Positions 13,401-26,211 of a stretch of DNA of 64,000 bases are shown piece by piece; the stretch's first letter is position 1; each line of letters begins with the position of its first letter. The DNA is from Drosophila pseudoobscura. Taxonomy: Eukaryota > Arthropoda > Insecta > Diptera > Drosophilidae. The stretch is taken from contig NC_046679.1 in the NCBI RefSeq assembly GCF_009870125.1, positions 15,810,001 through 15,874,000 of the forward strand. The letters are read 5' to 3'. The position numbers were made by a program, and so were the translations under genes. The notes under the pieces are model-generated. The model ran no database searches, had not been told where the DNA came from, and saw nothing but the letters and a program-made list of their open reading frames with translations.

Positions 13401-15247
13401 CATAAAGACGGAAATGCAAACCAACTGGCAACAGCAAGAGAAACAACGAGCGAACAACGGCCACGGGAAAAAGGCAAATGTGAAAAGAGCGAAATAATAA
13501 TTTCTAAAGAGCAGAAGTTAGGTTTGCATAAATAACGACAGTTTTGTTCCCATTTTGTTTGCATACTAAATGCAGTTGCTGCTTTCAAGACAAACACCAC
13601 TCACCCGCACCACTCACATTAAAGCTAACCACTGGACCGGGACCGGGACCGGGACCGGGTGCGGAAACAGCCCTAAGGTTTTGCCCCAGGGACTAAGAGA
13701 TTAAAGAGCTGCCCTTATTTCAGCGCCAAGTGGTCAGTACTGTTTAGAGAAGACTGAATCATGTAGTCGGCACACCCGCTATAGAATTCTCTGAACTCAA
13801 CAGGCGAAAGGAAAATCAAAGTACTGTACATTCAAAATTGTGGATCCAATGGGTTGTTTCATGACCATTAAATACCGACGAAGACTGCACTAAATAACTA
13901 AATAACTCCTTAATTGTCTGATCTAACCTGATGTCATAAAATAATGCCAATGGAGCATTTAGTCGCTGCGCTTAAAAAACAGGGCATTGGATGTTATAAA
14001 GAAAAACACCCATAATTAAATCAAATATTCGGATCGAGTTTTTATCTCATTTCTAAGTGGGCATATTTTTAACCTTATGTTTTTTACTATGGCTGTACGG
14101 TGTAATATTTATTTTCATCCTAGATTCTGCAGAATAATGTATTACGTCTTCTTCCTGTTATTTTCTGTCAGATTTTTACCATTTGTATTTCTAAATTGAG
14201 ACTTAATTTAAAAGGAATTTGGGTGTTGTTCCGAACAACTCTGAGCCAATATTAACTAATCCCAGTACATCCAGATAAACATCCTCAGTAAAATACATTT
14301 GAATTAAAACGATTTGGTAAGCAACAACAGACCAGCTACTCCACATTGTAGATCTAAGTAAGTACATTAAAAAATTAAACTAAATTTGTATATACATATA
14401 TTACACAAATTGCTCTGCAAAGATAGCCCACATTTTCCGCTGGTCTATTAATACGCGGGCATATTACAATGTTGGCATGTGCCCCACTCCATCTTTTAGA
14501 TGGAAAACAGACAAACAACTAATAAACCTTTGCAAAAAGACAAAAAAATACTACCCAAAGCGGTCTGAATGTGGCATTTCCTTGCTGTCCCCGACCATCA
14601 AAACAAACGCATTTCGAGACTAACGCGCAAATGTCACGCAAGCCCTGTTTTATTTGAGCATTGCACTGTGCCTGCTCTGTCGTGGAATGCGAGCCACACG
14701 CCCCCCATACCACCTGAGGGCACATTGCCACACGTACCAGCAGTACACCCCCTTTACCCACTCGATACGAATCCGGAACCATGACGCTATCAGGCGGAAG
14801 TGGCACATGCAGCCGACCGCGCACTGTTCACCACTCAATCGCAATTCGTGAAATACCAAAAATAGGACGAAAAGAATTCGAGTCCTGCGATGCGTTGCTC
14901 GGCAATTATGGGTCTGAATAGGCGCCAGTACGGGGTTGGCCAAATATCGAAGCAATTAGTAGTCGCGATTATAAGACAGGAGGAAGTTTTATATTTAACA
15001 ATACCTATGTTACAGTACCAATGCCCCAAACATTCGCTGCAATTATCGACTCGAACTTTACACATTATTTCCCAAGCCCTGCGTCCGCTTTAACCTTTCA
15101 GTACAGTAATTATTATGTGGGTTAAACGCTTTTACAACCCTACACCCAACACCCAGAGAAACACAGCCACCCATTGGCAGAGGCGTGATGTGTGCGCTTC
15201 GAGAGGTGGACAGACAACGACACACATTCAGCCAGTGTGGCAGTGTC
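10413..15247. other. non-coding stretch with simple repeats
   Basis: No supported gene. A GGGACC-type hexamer array lies at 13634-13659, and TG-rich runs at about 12488-12530 and 13310-13360. The interval from about 13850 to 14420 is AT-rich. ORFs on both strands overlap each other and carry no recognised motif. Confidence 0.45.
13634..13659. repeat. GGGACC hexamer tandem repeat
   Basis: About four uninterrupted copies of a GGGACC-type unit are visible. Confidence 0.9.
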
Positions 15248-15530
15248 TTTTTATACCCGGTACTCATAGAGCAAAAGGGTATGTTGTGCTACGTCTAATG
15301 TATGCAATAGGTCGAAGGAAGGTATAATGTCCGATCCTATAAGGTATGTATACTCGTATACCTCCTCACAATTCCCTGAGGTCATTACTGTCGGTACGCA
15401 AATGTTCTATGCGCAAACTTCTGTGATTTTCGCTTTTATAGCTTGATATGGAACAAAGCATCGCGTAGGTATAGATGTACAGGATATCTCATAGTCGGTA
15501 TGCTGACTATAGCGATGGTTCATGTTTTTA
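15248..15530 (+). mobile_element. INE-1/DINE-1-like Helitron remnant
   Basis: The segment starts with the hallmark TTTTTATACCCGGTACTC followed by an AGAGCAAAAGGGTATG block, then a GTCGAAGGAAGG block. It ends with a GATATCTCATAGTCGG...GACTATAGCG block containing a 6-bp inverted repeat (ATAGTC/GACTAT), followed by a short T run. This order of blocks matches my memory of the abundant non-autonomous INE-1/DINE-1 elements of Drosophila. The middle part rich in CCACGCCCAC that is common in those elements is missing or replaced. No coding capacity. It is immediately followed by a TCAG microsatellite region. Confidence 0.7.
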
Positions 15531-15627
15531 AAGAATTATTTCAATGGAAGGACCGCTTCTGCCTCTTGGGCAGGCACTGAGCCAAACCGTAGCCTCCGCA
15601 TGGCCTGTCAGTGAACCAGTCACTCGT

Positions 15628-15700
15628 TCAGTCAGTCAGTCAGTCAGTCAGTCGGGGAGCCAGGCAGTCAGCCAGTCCGTCAGTTTATCAGTCAGTCAGG
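15628..15700. repeat. TCAG tetranucleotide microsatellite
   Basis: A near-perfect TCAG array covers about 15628-15653. Interrupted CAGTCAG copies continue to about 15700. The small ORFs that encode runs of Ser-Val-Ser-Gln here come from the repeat and not from a gene. Confidence 0.9.
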
Positions 15701-15710
15701 CAACCGCTTG

Positions 15711-18700
15711 GCGATGTGCCTCGGCAGTGCCGACTATCTGACGTCATCTGCAGATTGCGTGGCCGATTCAATAAAAGGGTTAAGTGTCTTTTGCTTTTTA
15801 TGTTCACTTTTCATTAGTAAATAAAAATCGATATTTGAGCGAGTGGGCCCCGTCTTTGTCTTATTGGAAGCCGAGGCGCCTTCGAACCATCGTTTCTCAC
15901 GGTCGCTCCCGGCCTTGTGCAAAGGCGAGAGATCCTCATGTCATCTTTGGCTCGGACCTGGGCCTGAGCCGGAGCACACACAAAGTGTGTACTTTGTTGC
16001 CAATCTTTATGATTGTCGGTTCCTTTGCTGCGAATGCTGCTGGAAAATCATTATGAGACGCCTCGGGCAAATAAACTTGACAAACATTTCAATCAAAAGG
16101 AGACCCAAAGTTTCTCCTGTCAGCGGCAGACATAAATTTAAAGCCACGCGGCGTATGCGCAATGTCAACGCACAAAGGCAAACATTAATATTTACTTAGC
16201 CGCACCGTCAGCGGCAGACAGCGGCGGCAGGTGCACAATTAAACAACATTTGCACTCACAAAAACATTAATTAATTATGGTTTTTTTGGTTGGCAAAAAC
16301 CGAGAGACGCAAAACAACGAAACAGCAAAACACCGGAAAACCCAAGGCAAACACTTGAAGTGACTCCGGCTTCATCAAAGACGTGACGGGGGCATTGGCA
16401 TGGGCATGGGCATGGGGACTGCTGGAAGTACGAGCAGAATGCAACCAAATAGCCATGTCCAACCATGGCCACGCCCACGACTGGAGCTGGCGCTGGGGCA
16501 AACATTTGCGCATTTCTTTCGCGACTTCGTTTTCCCTTTTTCTGGTCGGGACTGAAAGGGACTTGAGGGAATTTCATCGCGCATAATGTGCCGCATTGCG
16601 GTTTTTCCTTAGCCGTGGCAAGAGTTGCTGCTTGCTCAACGCCGCAGGACAACACACACACATACAGACAGACAGAGACTGGTGGAAGCCAAGTTACTTA
16701 CTAAACTGTCTGTGAGTGCGAGTGTGAGAGTCGCGATGTGTGAGGAGAGTTGAGCTGAATTTTGAGCATAAACGGCATAAAATATGTGAGCAATAAAACA
16801 GACGATTGAAATGCTCAAGTCGGAAACTTTTGCGAAAATGCCTTTAAGCGCCATCGGCTGCAGCATTGGAAGGCTGCTCCCGCACGAGTCTGTATCTGTA
16901 CGAGAGTGGCCTCCATGGGCTTGATTTATGCCACATCCACACACATACATACATATGCCGATGCCGATGTCGATGCCACACATTTCCCGTGTGTGTGTGT
17001 TTAAGCCGGTGAATGGGCGCCATTGAAGCCAATCTGGCAGCCCGTCTGCCTATGAATTGCCTGTTTTAGGCTGAGCTCCTGGCTCTTGGCTCCTGCTTCT
17101 TGCTAGACACATCACTCGAGCTTGGGCTTGGGCTTGGGCTTGGGCTTCCATTCACATTTATTTCACCGACTTTTCAAAGGCCGCCTGCCAACAAACAACT
17201 ACGAATTTATGCATGTGTGTGCTAGTCTATGACTTTGGCAAAAGTGTTTGAATTCAGGGAATTAGATGACTTGCCGAAGCTGTCTTGCCAAGATTTTGCT
17301 TTCAACTATTCTATCTATTTGTTTGGCTGTCCAATTTTCGGCAAACAAAATGCCAGGCAAACTCTCCTCTCCACACAATTCTATGAATAAAAAAACCTTG
17401 CGGCTGCCTCTACACCTCCCTTCATTTTGTCTTCTCTGCCCTTGTGCATGCATCAGAAATTATTTTCGATGTTGTATTTTTAGTACACAAGCTGCCATAA
17501 CAATAATAACAGTAGCAGTAGCAGTAGCAGCAGCTAAACCCACAAGAGCAACAAAACTCCGTCCGCCTTTCCGCGTCTCGGTCTATCTCTTTATAATTTC
17601 GTTCGCATTTTTGATGAGCGATGAAAAGTATGCTCCCATTTTGGACGCTACCCCACAGGCAAATGTCTGTAATCTAATTTTAAAACGAAATTACATGAAT
17701 AAAATGTGGAAAATTTTGCCAAAAATTGTTTGATTGCCGGTTGCAAGAGCATAAAGGATAAGAATTTAAAATATGTAGGTTTAATGAAGGGTTTTGAATA
17801 CAACAAATTTAAATGAATTGTTCACATAATTTGCAAAAATTGTGGCAAAGAGCTATTTTACAGAACCTAAGCCATAGTCTGTTATGCTGCTATCCAGAGA
17901 GCTTGTACAGCTTTAAGAGAAAAAATCCTTAGGGAAATCAAAAACATAATAAATATTCTGGAAACTACAAATATATTTTTATCCAATATCTACATTAATG
18001 TTTAAAAGAAATCGGCAAGTGCCCTCCAAGCTTCTACCATTTCCAATTTTGTTTTCTCCTCGACTACTTATTGCCCGAACGCATGCAGCCACTCTTCTAA
18101 GCTTGTTTCGTTTTAAAACTGTGATGATGACGAGAAATTAACGCGTTGGTTGGCTCCCCACCGATCTAGAGCGGCTGACTGGCACACTCGCTCGTAAAGC
18201 GTCAAAGTGGTATCGTTAAAAAGAAGCGTAAAAGGCCAGAGCTCATCAACTTACTTGGAATTAATCAGCGACATTGGACGCAGCAGAGCTGCATGCATTT
18301 TTCATGGGTTTGCTTATGCTCGTAAATGTCTCTATCTGTGTCTCAATGTGGGTCGTCCTGGACGCGTTGCCGGTCGCCGTATCTGAGGCCCTGTTTGTCT
18401 CTGGCTGTGGGGCTTGAGAGAGCGCGTGCATCGTTAACAGCTTAATTGCTGGCCCATTCACACACAGTTGACGTCATCCCAGGCGTCGAGGCAGGATGGA
18501 TGTGATGGGGTCTAAATCCCAGCTTCCCGCTGGGCTTCGCTATGCCTTTATTCCCCTACTTTATTTCCTTCTATTTGTGTTTCTATATTTTTCGAGGAGC
18601 GCTTTTTACGTTGTGCAGCTAATCCGTTGTCGTGTGGGACGCGATGGAATTCTTAGGCCTCGACTTGGTGGTACTCCTGGGGCTCCCTTCACCTTGTTGC

Positions 18701-21700
18701 GAGGTATGGCATAGCCGTGCTTTCACTTATGCATACAAAATCCACAGCAGAGCAGAACCGAGCCGAGCAGCTGCTTTCGCTTATCGCATAAGCACTTGAT
18801 CCGCCGAGAGGCATAAAGACATTACATGACAAAGCGATTTGACGCGACCCTCACGGAACTCCGCAACTCTCGGGCACACTTTTCTCCATAGGTAAACGAA
18901 AATGAATATATGTATGTCAGTTCGTGTGTGTATGTGTGTGTGTGCGTTCTTTTCCAGGAGACGGAAACTCGCGTGATTCGTTATTTCCGTTCAATTACAA
19001 TGCCTGCCGACTAGACACACTCAATTTAATAAACGAAACACTTCTTGATGGATATTTATTTAAAAATATTTCTGTTTTTCTTTTTTTAATTCTATAATAT
19101 TTTCACTTGAAGATACTGCTTGGTTGCTTGATAAATTTAGCACTTGAAAAACTTTGAAATGAATATTTAGATTGTGATTTTAAGAATGCATTTATTTATT
19201 ATATTAGTAAAATAAAATCAGACTAGATTTGATATGTATCGTTAGAGTTATGTTTTTAATTAAATTTTTCCTTTAAATTAAACGCATTGTTATTGTCTTT
19301 TTATTTAATTCTTCTTTATTTCTTCCTTTTTTTATTGGAATTGTTGGATTTAATTTTCCTGAAAAGAGAAAAAGGAATACAGAGATTACAAAAATATTCA
19401 ATACATTTATCCATTAAATAATTATTTAGAAAATAATTTGTGGCTAACTAGCATAATTCCATACAATTGACAGCCTAATTAGGCACAAGCAATGCCATTC
19501 AACCCAACCGTATTGGCCATTGCCATTCCATTAGCCCATTATCTGGCGGCGTCTGCACAGTTCCACCTGTCTCGTACGTAGCTAAAACAACTAGGATTAG
19601 AACCCTTATGGGGCAGGAGCTTCCAAGCTTTTTACACGTGGGGTTGTAATTACATCAGAGCCGAGATTTTTCTTTGCACCTCAAGAACAGTAACCCGCCA
19701 GCTTACAAAAACACAACCATATGGGGTATAATTAGAGCATAATTACAGCTCGACTAATACTCGAGTATCAGGCAGAAGGCAGCAGGAGAAAAGAAAAATT
19801 AGCAGTCTGAGAAAAAGAGAGCGAGAGCTCCTACAGTCGGTCATCTATTAAGTATAATCAACGCCACGGCAAGCGGAAATAGACAGATTTCCGGCTATTA
19901 AACGCCCAACAGAGCGGCAAAGACGCTCACGGCCGACTATCAGCTGACTGCACTGAGAAAAAACACTTTTAGGTAATCCTCCGTAAGCAAATTAAATGTT
20001 TATTTACACATAATGATTTTTTAGTGGTACAAATTAAATTCAATCGTGCTTACATATCCTTTAAAACTTAAAGCATATATAGTTTCAATTTTCAATTAAT
20101 TCTGTTTTACTCTAGTATCAGCAGTATATACATACATATATGTGTACACTGTACATACTTATAAATAAAAATAGCGAATATGTAATTGAGAAATGAACAA
20201 TGTTTATTTTATGAAATCCATAAAAACTTAAATAAAGCACAGTGACTTGTTAAAAAAAATTCCGTGAAAATTGTAATTGAAATATTAATTATTTTGGCTT
20301 TAATTTTCCATTGAATTCCTAATATGTAATTGGTTTTAGTTGAACTATTAGATTTTGTTAGAAAAAATATGTGTGTTTGTTCAGTGTAATGTGAAAGAAA
20401 CTTCAGTTTTATTCGTATAGCAAGAAATACGTTTAAAAATGTACTCGAAAATAACAATCAACAATTAAAGTCTGGAAAACATTTAAGTATCAGTTGGCTT
20501 TGTTCAGTGTAAGAGTTTTGGAAATTCAAAAATATTTATATTTTAAAATTTTGCTTATGCAAAAACTGAACATCAATAGTTTTCGGCTAAGTGTAGTCAT
20601 AGAGAAACCCTACGAAATATGTGTGGAATAAATTGAAAAAAAAAAGAAATGTTAATTAGCTGTAATTTGCTTGCAGCACGACCAGGAAGGCAAGTAGAGA
20701 AGGTGGCATTGAGCCAAAATGCGTAGGTGCCTCTTGACATTGACACACACTACTGTAACACCGACTCCCGACACACTCACACACACCAACACAGCAGGTG
20801 TTGCCTTAATGATGTAATGCTCGCCCCTTTGGGTAGCCCTGCCAGGCAGTCCCGTGCCCATATCCAACCACATCCGCCTTGTACCTCACATTACTGAGTG
20901 GCCTGGCCTGGTACGACTATACCCATAAACCGGTGAGCTCATTTATTAACATAAACAGTTCATTTGTATTAAACTGACAGTCGCAACATGAGAACATGGG
21001 AGCAACATCAGAGGAGTGGGAGTGGGACTGGGATCGGTAGTTGATAGGCGATAGCCGGATACAATAGTTGAGACCGGGCGTGGCTTGCCTAGATACTATC
21101 TGGAGAGCTTGCGGGCATATTCAAACTGTCTTTGGCTTACATGAATGCAAAACATAAACTTCGATTAGCAGCGAACAACATCAAGCAGCAAACAAAAAAC
21201 AACAAACAACAAATAGCTAATGGCGACCATCAAAATAGCAGTGCCAGAAAATGAAAGGAAAATACTGGTGTGAGTGTATCATTCTGAAACTAAATATGCC
21301 CTTTGTGTGTGTCACTATCGAGTTCCTTGTTGTCCAAACAGTTCACACACTTGGAATGCTCTTTGGGGGCGCTCTTCGGTTGGCAACATGAAACGTGAAT
21401 TCATTGTTCAACTCGCAGCAATTTCATTTTCGTTACATTCATTTGCTGAATATTTTGTATTATTTATTTTTTGCCATGTTTCGCCTGAACACGCGATATG
21501 GCAATTGATAAAACACCGGGTATTCGATATTTTCCCCCACTCCCAACGGCAGGCTGGCTCAGTCATCGTTAAGGTATTCATTCCCTATAAACCGGATTCG
21601 CATTTGCCTTGTTTCATATTTTATTATTATGTGCAATAAATATGTGTGTGTGTGCCAACGTTTGTTTCTCTTATTTGAACTAAATCATTAATAATGTCAT

Positions 21701-22802
21701 GTTATTTGCATTTTACTAATTTTGAGCAACGAGAGAACAGTGATTTATTGCGATTTGGGGTAGAAGCCAATTAATGACCTATATTTATGGCCCGTACACG
21801 TTAAGCTTGAAAAAAGAAGCACAACATGTACACTTTCTGAACAGGGTAGAAATTTAAAAAAAAATTTAAAACTCTTGAATATGGTTGCATCTTTTTACTC
21901 CCATAGGAATTGTTTTTTAGTAACGGCCAGTAACAGTCTATCATCTTGGCTGTTCATGGATAAGTCAGTCAAGTAAAGCGATTCAGGTTTATCTGACAAT
22001 GACTAGTATTTGGATATTGCTTTATACATGTATCCGAATAAACAAAGGGAAATTTCGAATAAAATATTTCCAAATTGAACTTATTGCTTTTTAATAAATT
22101 TTCAAAGTGCCCTTCAGCAGAAGTGCAATGTCCCGCATCATTTTGCGATATTCAAAACCTCTACCATAAGATCAATAAGATTTCCTATCTGTAGACACAC
22201 CCATTTTGGATTCCTTTAAAATATGATGATGCATAGCCCTTACATACAATAAATCATGCTCCTTTCGGTACGTCCTAATGGAGTTCGACTTTAGTTTTTA
22301 CGAATTTTTCAACACAAAAAAGGGACACATTGACGGACCGAAAAAAAATATTGCCCGCGGCCGCGTCTCGATTCCGACATGGTTTTGTTTTCATTGAACA
22401 CGTGGAACCCAGGAGCAGCGATGGGTACAATGGGACGACACGGTGTGTAAAAGGAGTAGGACGAAGAGTTATGGCTGTATGACGGCAGTGGCAGCAGCAA
22501 CTGCGGTGTAGTGTGGCAACTGCTGCTGCTGTTTCTGCTGCAAGTGTGTCGTAAATTTTGATAAAATTGTCTGAAATTTAATTACGGCCGGGCCTATCTC
22601 GAGGCTGCAGTTGATGCAGCTGCATTTCAATTCAAAAACATGGCAGAAGCCTCAGACCCGAGGCATTCTATCAGGTAATTTATTGTGGTAGTACGTCAAG
22701 AGCAGGAGTGCTGATGCAGTAGCAAAAGCAGACCGCAATTCAGTTCAGTTCAATTCAGTTCTAAAAATTCAACCCATATAGCATTACACAGATATCACTT
22801 AC
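15711..22802. other. long non-coding stretch with simple repeats
   Basis: No gene can be supported. A TGGGCA run lies at 16390-16415, a CTTGGG array at 17121-17147, and an AGTAGC run at about 17510-17535. The intervals 19020-19450 and 19960-20650 are strongly AT-rich. The longest ORF (17266-17733, plus, 155 codons) begins with a signal-like hydrophobic stretch but runs through the AGTAGC repeat, and no domain is seen. If the exons at 22803-22959 and 10338-10412 are joined, all of this is intron. Confidence 0.45.
17121..17147. repeat. CTTGGG hexamer tandem repeat
   Basis: About four and a half copies of a CTTGGG unit lie head to tail. Confidence 0.9.
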
Positions 22803-22959
22803 ATGGCCAGCGATGGCGATGGCGATGGCGTCGAGCAGAAGCAGCTGCATTTTGTTGGTTAGCGACACGTCCCGCGGATACACCGACACGGCCAGAATGC
22901 AGAATACACCCCCGGATATGTGTATGGAGATAATAGGGCAGCTAAACCGACATTTTTGG
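22803..22959 (-). CDS. candidate internal coding exon of a polytopic membrane protein
   Basis: On the minus strand a continuous frame of 52 codons ends at a consensus GTAAGT donor (22802-22797). It opens after a GGCAG acceptor at 22960, or alternatively after TTTAG just above 22941. Both acceptors give the same phase (one leftover base). The translation reads as a hydrophobic helix (PIISIHISGGVFCILAVSVY), a polar loop (PRDVSLTNK), then a second hydrophobic run (MQLLLLDAIAIAIAGH). Third codon positions are mostly G or C, with typical fly CTG, GCC and ATC codons. The frame carries a stop just upstream of the acceptor, so the gene would start in an earlier exon that I could not find. The ATG before QLLLL has a good fly initiation context and could be an alternative start. 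Part of the second helix comes from a GATGGC repeat. No family is assigned. Confidence 0.35.
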
Positions 22960-25323
22960 CTGCCAGCTCAACGAACCGCGACGCGAACACGGATACGGGA
23001 TCGGGTACGGCTACGGGAACGGACACGGGGCGGACGAATTCGAATGGTGGTGGTGGGGGGATGGATGTAGCGACAGCGTAGGTGTCAGTGTTTTAGTTGC
23101 GGCAGGGGCACGTTGCAAGTGGCACGTTGTGAATTTGCAACTAGCCGTTGGATTTGCGGCTTTAGCACAAACTCAATCTGCGTGGACCGAGTCCGAGGTG
23201 GTGCCACAATGGCGGAAGTAATGCCAGCCAGCGGTTGCACTCGCTCTGGTCATGTTGATGCCACACACAAACACTCATACACTGGGGCACACACTAGGAC
23301 ACACAGTGGCACTCTTAAAAACTCTATCTCGGAGCGGGTGTCCGGTGTATATTGTAAAACTGTAAATGAATTCCGTGCGTACGTATAGCCTGTGGCTGTA
23401 AGGAAGGATCTCAAAGAGGTTCACTTCAGGCCACGATATCGTTATCCTTTCGGGCTAGTATTCTCTCGGGGCTGTGGCAACCGCGCGATGCGTCTTCATT
23501 GCTTGACTGCGGCAAACTGACAGGCGAGAAAGCGCGCCGTTTGCCTTGCCATTGCCGTGCCGTTACCGTTGCCTAGGTCGTGTTTCGGGGGCCCGAGCAC
23601 GGACTCCGAGCCGGATAAAAGCGAATGAAGAGAAAGTTACGGCTAAGAGAGCCGTGGTCCTCTCTTTGCTGGTGCTTTCAGCTTGGGCCAGACCGAAACT
23701 TCGCTTAAAGTCAATGTTGGCACGGCAATTAAGGCCTTTCGGACTGGCCCTATTTTAGGTACTGCTACGGATTGCGCTTCAAATTCAATTTGGCCACTCT
23801 CACGATGGCTGCTGCAATTTTCGGGCTGCACTCAAGGACCGGCACGGCACGGCACCCACTCGGACTCCCACTCCCCCACTTCTACAGCAGCGCCCACACA
23901 AACACCTCAGCACATGCAAAGTATGGCCGAACAATTGGGTCAATTGGTCATGGCTGTCAAGGTCTTAAACTTTCGTATTTATGGCATGCCAGGCATTGCA
24001 ATTTTTACTTTAATTTGTTTAAAAAAAATGGGGAAGAAAAAACGTCTCATTTCAGCCCGGAATGCTGCTGATGGCATCTCGATGACGCTGGGGCTGCTAG
24101 GGTGAGAGGTGGAATCAGTGGGTGGCAGAGTGCCAAGTGGCTGGCTGCGTGCGTTGCATGTGCTGCAATTTCCGCCATAGTCGCGTGCTTCCGTTTACAA
24201 GCCTGACCTCGGCACGCCGCAACGTGGGCCAACGGCAGGAATGTGGCAGGAGACCCGCCTGGACAGCACTTAAGTATCTGTTGCCAACAAAGTGACACCC
24301 TCCAGATAATATCCGCAACTTGCGGTCCCCATTCGAGACTCACACATATTTAGCTTCCCCCAAGGGGTGCGTGGATAGCTGGTGGCAGGCAGCTAAATAA
24401 CGGTATTGATAATAACTAGTTGCACGGGCTGACAGTAGGGGCAAGAAGAAGCAAGAAGCAGCAGCAACATCAGCAAGTAGATGGTGAGCAAGGGAGTGGG
24501 CCATTTAAGCGATATTCATAATACCGATAAAAATATATCAAAAATAGCATGGGTTGGACACTATAATATAGATTATAAAAAACTTTTTCATACCATCACC
24601 TGCTTTAATTTGTTGGAATAAATGGATTTATTCCTCATAAAGCTCGTACGCAGACATACATAGATCGAATACCCCAAGCAAACTCGTAAATGTTATATAT
24701 AAAAGTTAATAATAAATCCTTTAGGGATCTGCTGCCGCTTGTCGAATCGATAATTAGGATTTGTCTCTTACTTTTTTTGTATTCTGTTTTTATGGAAGTT
24801 GCCGCCGCTGTTCCCGTTGATGGTGCTAAATGTTATTTATTAGAAAACTTTTGGGGCTGCAACTTTTTTGCCGGCTACAAATTATGTCTGTCAATAAGGC
24901 GACTAACAACTCGTCTGACTCTTCTTCGCCTGTTGTTGTGGATGCTGCTGCTGCTGCTGCTGTCGGTGTCGGTGTTGGTGTTGGTGTCGGCGATGGTTGT
25001 TGGTGAACATAAATGGCCGACAGTAAATTAATTTACGTACATCACAAGTGTGCTTAATGGCGTGGTGCATGGGGCGTGGTCGGGTTTCTCGCTCAACACT
25101 CCAGTTAGTCGCCTGCCAGTTTACGAATCCAGCAGCTATGCAGTCCAGTATACAGTCCTAGAGTCCAGAGTCCTTTTCGGAATGGCAAATGCGTGTTTGG
25201 AGTGTCCCGAGGGTAGAACAGTGCCCCGAACTCCGAGCCATTTCGAGCTCTTTGGCATCGCATGTTAGCCAGCAATTTTTCCCTGCAGCCGGCTGCAGCC
25301 GCCACGTCTGCAGCGCTGACATT
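22960..25323. other. GC-richer stretch, possible upstream promoter region, no supported gene
   Basis: The segment 22980-23640 is relatively GC-rich, with CG-containing runs and a TCAGTT initiator-like motif on the minus strand near 23512-23518. This could be a promoter region for a minus-strand gene, but nothing proves it. CTG/GGTGTC repeats lie at 24942-24992 and give rise to a Leu/Val-rich ORF (24690-25031). Confidence 0.3.
24942..24992. repeat. GCT trinucleotide and GGTGTC repeat tract
   Basis: About six GCT triplets are followed by alternating GGTGTC/GGTGTT units. Confidence 0.85.
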
Positions 25324-26211
25324 TTAATTGCATTCGGACAAGGCTGCAACTGCAACTGCGACGATGCTGACATGGACACAGAACAGGAACGGGTACGAAT
25401 CGTGTTCAGATACGGCATCCACTACTGTCGATGTCGCTGGCTCAAACCGAGACTCTGATGCTGCTGGGGCCACTGACTTTTTGATTTGCTTAATCCCGGA
25501 CCGTTCGAATGAGGGCCAACAGACGGGCCGTGCCGGACTGGACAGGGTTGGAAAAGAAATCCTTTTAAATATTTCAATAGGCGAAAGGAGACTCGGCAAA
25601 TGCGCTCCGCTTCTGCACCCAATGGCAGCTCCATTTGGCCCGGCAATGACCATTAAGCGTACAATTTCCTTTTTGACGTTGCGCTTTTGCCTCATATCTT
25701 TTGTCTGCCGACCAACCCCCTGCCTAAGCAGCAGTTTCCTCCAGAGACCGCTCCTCCGGTATCTCCGTCGGATCCTACACACTCTCCTCTGCCAGCCAGA
25801 GCCAGACAATGTATCTAAATGTTTAATGAGCGCAAGTGCAGCGTGGTAGTGGGGGCCAGGAAGGAGAATCGGTTTAGGCAGGCAAACAAGGAAGCGGCTG
25901 CCGGCTAGAAAATGAGAACAACAGAATCGAAAGACAACATTTGGCCGTATAAATAAATAAAATCCGGCTAAGACTACGAAAACGAATTGAAAAAGAAATG
26001 GGGCCAAGTGTCTGCCCCATCTGCCACCTGCCACATAGAAACAGATACATACGTATTTATGGTTCACTGAACTGTTTGCCACTAGCTGCACAAGCCGCTC
26101 CTCATGCCTTGTGTTGTGTTTTGATGTGCAATGAAACAAAAACCAAACAGCATTCCTTCGAATTTTATCAGTATTTTTATTTGTACTCTCAGGTGCCCTT
26201 GCATGGAGCAT
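25324..26211 (-). other. unusually long open reading frame, 295 codons, function unknown
   Basis: This ATG-initiated frame stays open for 295 codons on the minus strand. It is the longest ORF in the window outside the Dic2 antisense shadow. The predicted protein is rich in Cys, Arg and Trp, has no recognised motif, and has one strongly hydrophobic stretch at about residues 70-90. A 173-codon plus-strand ORF (25328-25849) and a further minus frame (25422-25646) are open over the same bases. The region is therefore generally poor in stop codons, which argues for compositional chance. It may be non-coding. Confidence 0.15.

Noticed and set aside
15544..15817. Ser/Val/Gln-rich ORFs
   Set aside because: They are translations of the TCAG microsatellite.
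16636..16983. 115-codon minus ORF ending near a GTAAGT donor
   Set aside because: The ORF is rich in ACA/CTC repeats and its third-position composition is that of non-coding DNA. A weak exon remains possible.
17266..17733. 155-codon ORF with a signal-peptide-like start
   Set aside because: It passes through an AGTAGC repeat, has no domain, and its codon use is not gene-like.
24690..25031. Leu/Val-rich 113-codon ORF with a signal-like run
   Set aside because: The hydrophobic part comes from the GCT and GGTGTC repeats, and no splice or start context supports a gene.
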